A stretch of 64,000 nt of DNA from an uncultured Caulobacteraceae bacterium. Lineage in GTDB: Bacteria; Pseudomonadota; Alphaproteobacteria; Caulobacterales; TH1-2. The position numbers and the translations under genes were made by a program. The DNA lies in the NCBI GenBank assembly GCA_937967425.1, contig CALBST010000452.1:17467-81466 (forward strand). Reading direction: 5' to 3'. Each line of letters opens with the position of its first letter. Position 1 is the stretch's first letter. The notes under the pieces are model-generated. The model ran no database searches and was not told where the DNA came from. It saw only the letters and a program-made list of their open reading frames with translations. Positions 24,753 through 32,793 of this stretch are shown here, piece after piece.

Positions 24753-26840
24753 TCACCGCACGAACGATCCGACATTGCCGCCATCGACATTGAGAATGTT
24801 GCCCGTCGACTTCGCCGAGCCTGGTCCGGCGAAGAACGCAATTGCCTCGGCGACATCTTCCGGCAAAACTTCGCGCTGCAATAGAGAGCGTTTGCGATAA
24901 TAGTCTTCAAGGCTGTCGGCGTCGATTCCATAAGCGGCCGCTCGCTCGGCGCGCCAGTTTCCAGACCAAATTTGCGAGCCGCGCAAGACGGCGTCGGGGT
25001 TCACACAATTCACCCGAATGCCGAACGGCGCCCCTTCCAGCGCTAAGCATCGCGCCAAATGCAATTCCGCAGCCTTGGCCGAAGCATACGCCGACGCGCC
25101 GGGCGTGGCGGCCAAAGCGTTTTTGGATACGACGAAGACTATCGCCCCCTCGCCCTGTCCCTTCATCGTCTTGAACGCTTCGCGCGCGGCTAGGAAATAG
25201 CCATCGGCGAGAACTGCATAGGTTCGCCGCCAGAGATCAAGACTCGTCTCTTCGATCGGGGCGGCGCTTGCGAGGCCAGCGTTCGCCACAAGAATGTCGA
25301 TGCCGCCGAATTGCGCAATGCAGGCCTGATAAGCGTCAGCCACCGCCGCTTCGCTAGTGACGTCCGCCTTCGCTCCCGCAACCCGATCGCGATCACCGGC
25401 CGCACCCAGTTCCTCGACCGCCTGTTCAAGGGCCTCTCCAGACAAGTCGAGCAGGAAGACACAGGCGCCGTCCCTGAGCAATCGCGCCGCCGCCGCCCGC
25501 CCGATCCCGCCTGCGCCGCCGGTGATCAACGCCACCCGCCCCTCAAGCGCCCTGGGCTTGGGAAGCCGCTTCAGCTTGGCCTCTTCCAGGAGCCAATATT
25601 CAATGTCGAACGCTTCCTGATCCGGCAATCCGCGATAGCGCGACACCGCCTCGGCCCCGCGCATGACATTGATGGCGTTGGTGAAGAACTCGCTTGCGAC
25701 GCGCGCCGTCGCCTTGTCCTTGGCGAATGCGATCAACCCGACGCCCGGCGCACAAAACAGAACCGGATTGGGATCGCGCATTGGCGGGCTGTCAGCCCGC
25801 GTGCAGGTTTCGTAATATGTTCGATAGTCCGCGCGATAAGCCTCGATGCGCGCCTCCAGCGCGTCGCCGTCATCGGTGCCCACCACCATAGGGCGCACCT
25901 TCGTTCTCAGAAAATGGTCCGGACAAGAAGTGCCGATATGCGCAAGCCGCTCCAGATCGCGCCCACAAACGAATTCGAGCACTTCGGGAGCGTCACTGAA
26001 ATGACCGATTTTCGGCCCCCACCCGCTCACCAGCGGCCGCAACCGCGTCATGAGCGCCACCGCTGCCTGCTGGCGCTCATGACGCGGCAACGTCGCAACC
26101 GTCGCGCCTCCGAAGGCGCGCCCCTTCGACAATTCGTCATTCAAGTACGCGGCGGCCTTCTGTATCGTCTCTAACGTCGTTTCGTAACATGCCCTAGCCG
26201 TGTCGCCCCAGGTGACAAGGCCGTGATTCTGCAAAATGACCCCGCGCAGATCGGGGTTCTCGTCGATCATCGCGCGTAGTAGACGTGCTAATTCCCAGCC
26301 TGGGCGCCGCCACGGCTGCCAACCGATTGACGCACCAAATACTTTGCGCGTCAATGCTTCTCCCGCCTCCGCCGCCGCCAAGGCCGTGATCGAATCGGGG
26401 TGCATGTGATCAATATGCCGGAACGGCAGCAACGCGTGCAGCGCTGTATCGATCGAAGCCGCTCGGGGGTTGAGTTTGAAGGTGCAATGCGCCAGCAGCG
26501 CCGCCATCGAATCTTCCTTCGTCGGCCCATCGTAGCAGGCATCGAGTTCGACTAAGCGCTTCATATCGAGCGTTGCAAAACCGTCGCGTTCTATCGTGCC
26601 GAGATCGCCGCCGGACCCCTTCACCCAAAGGACGCTGACGGGCGCCCCGGTAAGGGGATCGGCATCCTCGATCTTCGCAGAAGTGTTGCCGCCGCCGAAA
26701 TTGGTGACTGCAAGATCCTGGCCCAGCAGCCGGGATCGATAAATGAGACGCTCCGCTTCGGTTACGCCAGCGTCTTCGTCACGCCATCGCATCACCGGCG
26801 GATCGATCAGGGTCGAACCCACGCTGGCGCCGCCGTCCAT
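24753..26840 (-). CDS. rhaD: Bifunctional rhamnulose-1-phosphate aldolase / short-chain dehydrogenase
   Basis: About 695 residues in two domains. Residues 10-420 are class II aldolase-like (NFGGGNTSAKI, WVKGSGGDLGTI, HIDHMHPDS with metal-binding His, LQNHGLVTWGD). Residues 430-690 are a Rossmann SDR (ALITGGAGGIGRAAA, the catalytic pair in SAYASAKAAE, LNVDGGNVGSFVR). This fusion is the rhizobial-type RhaD: it splits rhamnulose-1-phosphate to DHAP and L-lactaldehyde and can turn over the aldehyde. ATG 26840 is preferred over one 21 nt upstream because GGAGG lies 7 nt before it. It heads the rhaD-GH78-deoR operon. Confidence 0.93.
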   Translation of the reverse strand: MDGGASVGSTLIDPPVMRWRDEDAGVTEAERLIYRSRLLGQDLAVTNFGGGNTSAKIEDADPLTGAPVSVLWVKGSGGDLGTIERDGFATLDMKRLVELDACYDGPTKEDSMAALLAHCTFKLNPRAASIDTALHALLPFRHIDHMHPDSITALAAAEAGEALTRKVFGASIGWQPWRRPGWELARLLRAMIDENPDLRGVILQNHGLVTWGDTARACYETTLETIQKAAAYLNDELSKGRAFGGATVATLPRHERQQAAVALMTRLRPLVSGWGPKIGHFSDAPEVLEFVCGRDLERLAHIGTSCPDHFLRTKVRPMVVGTDDGDALEARIEAYRADYRTYYETCTRADSPPMRDPNPVLFCAPGVGLIAFAKDKATARVASEFFTNAINVMRGAEAVSRYRGLPDQEAFDIEYWLLEEAKLKRLPKPRALEGRVALITGGAGGIGRAAAARLLRDGACVFLLDLSGEALEQAVEELGAAGDRDRVAGAKADVTSEAAVADAYQACIAQFGGIDILVANAGLASAAPIEETSLDLWRRTYAVLADGYFLAAREAFKTMKGQGEGAIVFVVSKNALAATPGASAYASAKAAELHLARCLALEGAPFGIRVNCVNPDAVLRGSQIWSGNWRAERAAAYGIDADSLEDYYRKRSLLQREVLPEDVAEAIAFFAGPGSAKSTGNILNVDGGNVGSFVR

Positions 26841-26895
26841 CCCAGGCCCTCCAAAATACACTTGCCTCCAGCTTAGACGTCTGCTCCGTCATAGA

Positions 26896-26921
26896 CAATC
26901 ATAAAACGATCATTTATGATC
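26896..26921. promoter_or_regulatory. Predicted DeoR operator between rhaD and the ridA-like gene
   Basis: CAATCATAAAACGATC is followed by ATTTATGATC, sharing the ACGATCAWWTATGATC core with the element before the TonB receptor. It sits in the divergent promoter region, 56 bp from the rhaD start and 52 bp from the exported RidA start, so it could control both. Confidence 0.7.
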
Positions 26922-26972
26922 TTATTCAGTCATATTGATGGCGCCGTGAGCCTACAAGGGTTAAGAGCAGGC

Positions 26973-27422
26973 ATGATCAGGCTGACCGTTCTTCTTCCGC
27001 TAGCACTGTTGGTCTGCGCCTGCGCGAGCACGCCGAGCGCATCGATCAGCGCACTTCGTGACGCACGATCGGACGCGCTTGGCCCTTATTCGCAAGCCAT
27101 CGAAGCGAACGGATTTGTTTTCGTCTCTGGCGTGATCGCGTTCAATTCGCAGACGAACGAATTCGCGCCCGCCGAGATCGACGCGCAAACACGACAATGC
27201 CTGGAAAATCTTCGTTCCATTCTTGAGTCGAACGGTTTGTCGTTGGCCGATGTTGTGAAGACAACCGTGTTTCTGCGTAACGCCGCAGACATGGCGGGCA
27301 TGAACGCCGCCTACAGCCTCTATTTCCACACCCGTCCGCCCGCCCGCACAACCGTTCCTGGGGCTGATTGGGGCAGGCCAGACATATTGATCGAGATTGA
27401 AGCAATCGCTTTGCGCAGGTGA
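26973..27422 (+). CDS. RidA-family protein with lipoprotein-type signal
   Basis: About 149 residues. The N-terminus MIRLTVLLPLALLVCACAS is a hydrophobic signal with a lipobox-like VCAC. The rest is a complete RidA/YjgF domain (LGPYSQAIEANGFVFVSGVI, CLENLRSILESNGLSLADVVKTTVFLRNAADMAGMN, the conserved Arg in PPARTTVPG, EIEAIALRR). The start at 26973 is preferred because it begins directly with the signal; the open frame extends 57 nt upstream. It is divergent from rhaD across a predicted DeoR operator and converges on rhaK. An envelope RidA in a rhamnose locus is unusual and its role is unclear. Confidence 0.83.
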   Translation: MIRLTVLLPLALLVCACASTPSASISALRDARSDALGPYSQAIEANGFVFVSGVIAFNSQTNEFAPAEIDAQTRQCLENLRSILESNGLSLADVVKTTVFLRNAADMAGMNAAYSLYFHTRPPARTTVPGADWGRPDILIEIEAIALRR

Positions 27423-27426
27423 CGCG

Positions 27427-28827
27427 TCAGGATTGCGCGGCCCGTTCTCTCCATTTGGCGCGGTAGCCCTCTAAATCGACATCAAGCGGTGGAATCGCAG
27501 TGAGTGTAGAATGGCCGCCCAGTTCCGGCAGCAGCAACCGCAGCGCTCCAAAGGATACGTCGTTCTCCGAACCCGCGACATAGACGCGTGCATCAGGCCG
27601 TAATGAAGCCAACGCCCGAATGAAAGCTTCCGAGCGCGCAAAGCGGCCATCGACAAGCAATGGGCCATTCGCGCCGATCAGATCAAGGGCGACGTCCGAC
27701 ATCAGCGCCGCATAGAGCGCGACGGCGCCTGCCGCCTGCAGGGGATCGGCAGGCCGATGGAGCCACCTTCCCTGCGCTGCGGGAAAGGGGCCCGTCCCAG
27801 GCGCCATGGTCGGCAGGATCATGGCGCTAACTGCTATCGTATCGCAAAGAGCCGCAAGGATCGGTTCTTGCAGATGCGGGAGATCGATTTGCGGGGTGTC
27901 CAGAAGTTCTATTTCGCGCCCGCCCATAAACAACGCCGTCGGCGCCGGTCGACCCACAACATCGACATTGACGAGACAACCGCGTTCGCTTGCTAGAGCC
28001 GAGAGGTCAGCCTCATCACCTGGCCCGAGAGAGCGCATGGAAACGAACCACGTGCCCGTCGACACCAATGTTGCATCTTGGTGAGCGAACTCGGGAAACG
28101 CACGTGCGGCATTTAAGGCGGCGTTCGAATCATGAACGCCCACATAGACGACGACGTCGTCCAGGAGGCCGGTGCGGTGCGCCCATTGGGGCAGAATCGG
28201 TCCGAGCGCTTCATGCGCATGCCGCAGCGGCGCCAGCCGCGCCGCCCACCCTCTGCGTATCGCCATGTCAGAAGCGCACTGGCGAGCCGGCGACCATAGA
28301 TCGGTGTGCGCCCCCAAGCTCGTGACCTCGCACGAAGTCACGCCCGACAAGCGCCAAGCCCAATATTGCGCCCAAGGGAGTATCGTCGCATCGCCTGTAA
28401 GCAGGCTCGGGTGAATTTTCTCCAGACAATGCAATTGTAGCCCAAGATTGAGAGCCAACCCCATCGCCGGCGAGCCCGTTATGGAGAAATCATCCCGTTG
28501 CCTCAGATAGGATTCCCGCAGATCTGCCGGTGGCGTATACTCATAATCCATCGGCGCTGCAGCCAGCTTGCCGTCACGCACAATCGCCGCCGCCGCGCCA
28601 TGACCGACTGGGATTATCCCAGCCACGCGTCCGAGCCGCGCGAACTCCGCGAGCACCGAACGAAGCCAAACCTCAACGCCGGCGACGTCGAGCGCTGGAT
28701 AACCATGGGAAAGAGATTGCTCGTTAGCACGCGCCTCCCGTCGAACGAGACGGCCGGCGTCGGTCCACAGCGACGCTTTCACCATGGTTTTTCCGACATC
28801 CAGCACGACAAACAAACGATCGGGCAT
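27427..28827 (-). CDS. rhaK: FGGY-family kinase, probable rhamnulokinase
   Basis: About 466 residues. The N-terminal FGGY ATPase motif FVVLDVGKTMVKASLW is followed by VGHGAAAAIV, DYEYTPPADLR, ILPWAQYWAWRLSG, the catalytic region VGVHDSNAAL and VSTGTWFVSM. ATG 28827 is favoured by GGAG about 6 nt upstream; the open frame runs 36 nt further. Position between rhaD and rhaI makes phosphorylation of L-rhamnulose at C1 the likely reaction. It is divergent from rhaI across 111 bp and convergent with the lipoprotein RidA gene, 4 bp away. Confidence 0.88.
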   Translation of the reverse strand: MPDRLFVVLDVGKTMVKASLWTDAGRLVRREARANEQSLSHGYPALDVAGVEVWLRSVLAEFARLGRVAGIIPVGHGAAAAIVRDGKLAAAPMDYEYTPPADLRESYLRQRDDFSITGSPAMGLALNLGLQLHCLEKIHPSLLTGDATILPWAQYWAWRLSGVTSCEVTSLGAHTDLWSPARQCASDMAIRRGWAARLAPLRHAHEALGPILPQWAHRTGLLDDVVVYVGVHDSNAALNAARAFPEFAHQDATLVSTGTWFVSMRSLGPGDEADLSALASERGCLVNVDVVGRPAPTALFMGGREIELLDTPQIDLPHLQEPILAALCDTIAVSAMILPTMAPGTGPFPAAQGRWLHRPADPLQAAGAVALYAALMSDVALDLIGANGPLLVDGRFARSEAFIRALASLRPDARVYVAGSENDVSFGALRLLLPELGGHSTLTAIPPLDVDLEGYRAKWRERAAQS

Positions 28828-28881
28828 AGGAACTCCGAACCGGCCGCATTTCAGTATGGACATACGTCCACATGCCGCTAA

Positions 28882-28896
28882 AATCGATCATATTCG
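28882..28896. promoter_or_regulatory. Partial DeoR-type operator between rhaK and rhaI
   Basis: AATCGATCATATTCG resembles half of the operator seen near rhaD (CGATCATTTA versus CGATCATATT). It lies centrally in the 111-bp divergent rhaK-rhaI promoter region. Only one half-site is recognisable, so this is a weak call. Confidence 0.4.
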
Positions 28897-28938
28897 CGCA
28901 CCTTCCGTCAATGGTCGTCCAACTGGAGCTTAAGGTCC

Positions 28939-30231
28939 ATGTCCCGTCAGCCCTTGTCGCAGGAAGCCATCGCCGACCATAACGCTAAGCTGCGGCCGCC
29001 GCTGGAAGAGGACTATGAAAGCCTCGGCCGCACGCTCAGCCGCAAGGGCGCCAACATCGAAGAAATCAAACGCAAGGTCGCCGGCTTTTCGATCGCGACA
29101 CCGACCTGGGCGACCGGCCGCGGCGGCACCCGCTTCGCCAAGTTCGCTATCCCAGGCGAACCCACCGACATCCATGAGAAGCTCGAAGATTGTGCGGTCG
29201 TACAGCAATTGTGCAGGTCGGCGCCTCGCGTTTCTTTGCATTTTCCATGGGACAGCGCCAGCGACTATGACGCGCTACGAGAAGAGGCCGAAGCTCTTGA
29301 GCTTGGCTTCGACGCCGTAAACTCGAACACTTTCCAGGATCAGCCCGGCCAAGCGCATTCCTATCGGAACGGCAGCCTGAGCGCGACCGACGCGGCTGTG
29401 CGTGAACAGACCATCGCCCACAATATCGATTGCATCGAAATCGGCAGGAAACTGGGCTCTCGCGCCATCACCGTCTGGGTGGGCGATGGTTCGAATTTTC
29501 CGGGTCAGCAGGATTTCAACAAGGCGTTCGACCGCTATGTAGCGGCCGCCTCCGCGGTGTATGCGGCTTTGCCGGAAGATTGGCTCATGCTGCTTGAACA
29601 CAAACTGTTCGAGCCCGCCTTCTACTCCACCGTCATTTCCGACTGGGGCAGCTCCATGATGGCGGCGCAAGAACTCGGGCCTAAGGCGAAGTGTCTCATC
29701 GATCTCGGCCACCATGCGCCCAATGTGAATATCGAGCAGATCGTTGCGCGCTTGCACCGCGCTGGAAAGCTTGGCGGCTTTCATTTCAACGATAGCAAGT
29801 ACGGCGACGACGACCTCGATTCAGGCTCGATCAATCCCCACCAACTATTCCTAGTGTTCCACGAACTCGCCGAGGCGGAAGCGCGCACGCCTGACGATTT
29901 CACGCCGGCTTACATGATCGACCAATCGCACAATGTCACCGATCCTATCGAGAGTTTGCTCTCCTCCACCGAGGCGATCGTCGCCGCCTATGCTAAAGCC
30001 GCCCTCGTCGATCGGGATGCGCTGCACGAAGCTCAAGAGCGCAACGACGCCATGATGGCGTTTCAAGCGCTACGCGCTGCCTATAAGATCGATGTATCCC
30101 CTATTCTCGCTATGGCGCGCGCAGAAGCAGGAGGCGCAATCGACGTGCTCGCCTTCTATCGGCAATCGAACTGGCGCGAACGAAAAGCCCAGGAGCGCAA
30201 GCCCGTTGGGCTCGGCGCCGGCATCGTCTAA
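28939..30231 (+). CDS. rhaI: L-rhamnose isomerase (rhizobial/pseudomonad type)
   Basis: 430 residues, the normal length for the L-rhamnose catabolism isomerase family, a TIM barrel of the xylose-isomerase superfamily. Recognisable segments are ATPTWATGRGGTRFAKFAIPGEP, SLHFPWDSASDYDALREEA, NTFQDQPGQAHSYRNGSLSA, the metal-binding region ITVWVGDGSNFPGQQ, LLEHKLFEPAFYSTV, IDLGHHAPNVNIEQIVARL and GFHFNDSKYGDDDLDSGSIN. It converts L-rhamnose to L-rhamnulose. GGAG and AAGG lie just before the ATG. Its stop overlaps the stop of the convergent aldolase gene by 4 bp. Confidence 0.94.
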   Translation: MSRQPLSQEAIADHNAKLRPPLEEDYESLGRTLSRKGANIEEIKRKVAGFSIATPTWATGRGGTRFAKFAIPGEPTDIHEKLEDCAVVQQLCRSAPRVSLHFPWDSASDYDALREEAEALELGFDAVNSNTFQDQPGQAHSYRNGSLSATDAAVREQTIAHNIDCIEIGRKLGSRAITVWVGDGSNFPGQQDFNKAFDRYVAAASAVYAALPEDWLMLLEHKLFEPAFYSTVISDWGSSMMAAQELGPKAKCLIDLGHHAPNVNIEQIVARLHRAGKLGGFHFNDSKYGDDDLDSGSINPHQLFLVFHELAEAEARTPDDFTPAYMIDQSHNVTDPIESLLSSTEAIVAAYAKAALVDRDALHEAQERNDAMMAFQALRAAYKIDVSPILAMARAEAGGAIDVLAFYRQSNWRERKAQERKPVGLGAGIV

Positions 30232-31286
30232 TCTGATTTCGCCCGCTGCGCTTCGAGTCTCTGACGGAATTTCTCCGCGTCCCAGTCAGCGAGTTCCCAT
30301 GCCTGTTCAATCGACAGGCCCGTCACCGCGGCACGCTCGGGAATGCGCCGCCCGATCTCGGCCAGCGCTTGCGCCATCGCCAGCGCACCTTCTGTCAGGC
30401 TGCGCCTGGCCAAGGCGCCAACGCCCTTCACATAAACCAGCGAAGGCTCGACGCCAGCCCGTTCGTGCATCCGCCGTAACGCCTGATCGACCCTCGGATC
30501 GGCCTGGACAGGTGCGGCGGCCCCGCCCAGAAACACGACTTGGTCCGGCATCAGCGCTCGGTCCGTCATGACAGCAAATAAGTGCGCGTCACACGCTGCG
30601 CCGCAATGTGCAGCGCATAGTGCGAATTCCTCAGTCTCGAGGTCGCGCACCGACTCAAGATCAGCTTCCGGGAGATCGCGCGCCGGTAAAGCGAGCGCGG
30701 CTTCAACGCGCCGCAAGAGCGCCGCCGCCGCCGAAGGCGTTTCGGCTCCAACTACAACGCCATGATTTTGCAGCAAGAGGACATCCGGTCGTGAGCCGGT
30801 AGCGAACACGCTCGCCACAGCCGCCGCCAAAGGCGCCCCGGGTTTGACATAAGTAAGGAAAGCGCCCGCTATTTTCGCCGAATTCATTGCGTCAGAAAAG
30901 CGAGCCGCGCCTTCCGCTAGAATCGATGTCGTCGTGCTTTCAATGGCGTGCGCATGGATCACGACTGCGTGCGGCATCAGCGCATGCAACGCCGTTTCGA
31001 TGGATGGTCGCAGGCTCTCTCCGGCGGCCTCTCCCATAGGTGAGATCGTGGCCAGACGGCGCTCATCGCCACTTGCGGCTGCTTCTCGCGCTTGGCCCAG
31101 CGATACAGGAACAAAAATCCCGCGTGCGACGGCGTCGCGCATCCAGGTTCCCGAAGCTTTCACCCAAAGCGTATCGCCCTGCTTGATCGAAGAATTGCCG
31201 CCCGCCCCTTGGATCAAAAGAGGATCGGAGCCGAGCGCTGCCGAAACGTGCGCCAACTCCGCGATTGGTGCAGTCGCCGCGATCAT
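30228..31286 (-). CDS. Class II aldolase/adducin-family protein
   Basis: 352 residues. The class II aldolase core is visible: LLIQGAGGNSSIKQGDTLWVKASG, the metal-binding pair in VVIHAHAIESTT, KPGAPLAAAV and LLLQNHGVVVGAETP. About 150 C-terminal residues extend past the core. It resembles the aldolase half of the fused RhaD, but is a separate chain without the SDR domain. It could be a second sugar-phosphate aldolase or a dehydratase/epimerase for another sugar. No DeoR-type operator is seen in front of it, so membership of the rhamnose regulon is uncertain. Confidence 0.8.
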   Translation of the reverse strand: MIAATAPIAELAHVSAALGSDPLLIQGAGGNSSIKQGDTLWVKASGTWMRDAVARGIFVPVSLGQAREAAASGDERRLATISPMGEAAGESLRPSIETALHALMPHAVVIHAHAIESTTTSILAEGAARFSDAMNSAKIAGAFLTYVKPGAPLAAAVASVFATGSRPDVLLLQNHGVVVGAETPSAAAALLRRVEAALALPARDLPEADLESVRDLETEEFALCAAHCGAACDAHLFAVMTDRALMPDQVVFLGGAAAPVQADPRVDQALRRMHERAGVEPSLVYVKGVGALARRSLTEGALAMAQALAEIGRRIPERAAVTGLSIEQAWELADWDAEKFRQRLEAQRAKSD

Positions 31287-31350
31287 GCTTTCCTCATTTC
31301 AACCTTGGCCGATCGGCCATAGTGACCACCTCGGACGGCCATATGCGCCT

Positions 31351-32319
31351 TTATCCGAGCCGAGCGCGCAGCGCTTGCGCAGCATCGCTCAACGCCTGCC
31401 GCCCCTGCGCGCTCGCACGCGCGAATTGCGTGAAACCGTGCAAGACCCCGCCATATTCTCGCGCCACAACATCCACGTTCACCGAGCGCAGCGCAGCGAC
31501 GAGCTGACGACTATCGTCGCGCAAGGGGTCCATACCAGCGATCGCAATAAAGCTCGGCGGCAACCCGCGGAGATCGGCCAGGAGCGGTGAAGCAAGCGGA
31601 TTGTTTCTGTCGTTTGCATCGCGCAAGTAGAGCGACATGAAGAAATCCAACGCCGCAGCGCCAAGCCCGTAATCGCCGCCGCCATATAACCGATAAGATT
31701 CCGTATCCGTACGCATGGCGAAGACGCCGTAGAGCAGAACCATGAAGGCCGGCGACGGCATTCCGTGTTCGCGCAGGTGCAACGCCGCCGCCATCGCCAA
31801 ATTTGCTCCGGCGGAGGTTCCGCCCAACGCGATCTTTTCCTCATCCACGCCCAGTTCGCCCGCATGGACGCGCGCCCAGATCGCCGCAGCGGCGCAATCA
31901 TCCACTGGTCCCGGAAACTTGGTCTCGGGCGCGAGGCGGTATGCAACGGACAAGACACGAACACCGCTTTCAAGCGCCATGCTGCGGCACGCGCGATCCT
32001 CGAAATCTAGATCGCCTATCACCCAACCGCCGCCGTGAAAATGGACCAGCAATCCGCCGCCTGCGCGTGCATCAGCGGGCACGTACAGGCGTGCAGGCAG
32101 AATATGCGGCGCCTCTATCTCAATGCCGCGCACCTCCGCCATAGGCGGCGGATCTTCGTTCCAGACAGTGAAGTCCTGCGCCGCTCGCTCGCGCATAAGA
32201 GCGGGCGCGATCTCGATCATGGGCGTACGCGTAGCCATGCGCTCGCGCATCCTGGCTAGAATGGGCCGCATCTCCGGGTCCAGCGCATCGTCAAACGGAC
32301 CCTTCTGCTCAGTCGTCAT
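31351..32319 (-). CDS. HSL-family alpha/beta-hydrolase (carboxylesterase)
   Basis: About 322 residues, cytoplasmic. It has the hormone-sensitive-lipase family oxyanion motif HFHGGGW, the nucleophile elbow GGTSAG, the catalytic Asp in AGMDPLRDDS and the His in VLHGFTQFA. ATG 32319 was chosen over one 27 nt upstream because it follows a purine-rich GAGAGTGAGC. In a rhamnoside locus it may deacylate sugars, such as acetylated rhamnose residues, before catabolism; that role is inferred from context only. It follows nothing on its strand for 470 bp, so it has its own promoter. Confidence 0.85.
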   Translation of the reverse strand: MTTEQKGPFDDALDPEMRPILARMRERMATRTPMIEIAPALMRERAAQDFTVWNEDPPPMAEVRGIEIEAPHILPARLYVPADARAGGGLLVHFHGGGWVIGDLDFEDRACRSMALESGVRVLSVAYRLAPETKFPGPVDDCAAAAIWARVHAGELGVDEEKIALGGTSAGANLAMAAALHLREHGMPSPAFMVLLYGVFAMRTDTESYRLYGGGDYGLGAAALDFFMSLYLRDANDRNNPLASPLLADLRGLPPSFIAIAGMDPLRDDSRQLVAALRSVNVDVVAREYGGVLHGFTQFARASAQGRQALSDAAQALRARLG

Positions 32320-32793
32320 GCTCACTCTCGACAATTGAACAATCACGTGAGCGGCCCTTCGACTTGGTCACGCATACGTAAAGCGTTTGGGACTTCACTA
32401 CGTCATGGAAAGCCGAAGCGCCCCAGATGCGCGGAGGATCGCGCCAACAAATGGATGCAAACGGAGACATATCGAAGCGCTACGAAGATCGGAATTTTGC
32501 CTGCCATGCACGCGGACCAGTAGCCATATTTCGGAGTAGGTGCGTTGGCAGACTCGTGCACAGAGACCGCATGGTTCAGTTCCGAGGCGGCCCATCGTCC
32601 AGCGCCGCCATGGCAAGGCTCTTCCGTCCGCGGTCGTCACCAATCCTATTCCTCCCGGATTTGCCGCTTTTGCTGACGGATCATAATTTCATAGATTGTC
32701 ATTTACAAGCACAATCAATCATGCTCGATCTAAACTAGTCGTTCGTGGCGGAATGCCCGTTAGCAAGATGCGGCAAGCCACACCGGGGGAAGC
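32320..32793. other. Divergent promoter region, esterase / sugar transporter
   Basis: A 474-bp stretch with no credible gene; short open frames lack ribosome-binding sites and family features. The right 120 bp is AT-rich and carries a DeoR-type element just before the transporter gene. The left part should hold the promoter of the esterase. Confidence 0.5.
32716..32730 (+). promoter_or_regulatory. Predicted DeoR operator upstream of the MFS transporter
   Basis: CAATCATGCTCGATC matches the element before the TonB receptor (CAATCATATACGATC) in 12 of 15 positions. It lies about 64 bp before the transporter ATG. A second AT-rich partial copy (GGATCATAATTTCATAGATTGTC in two overlapping parts) lies at about 32679-32700. 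This ties the transporter to the rhamnose regulon. Confidence 0.6.
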
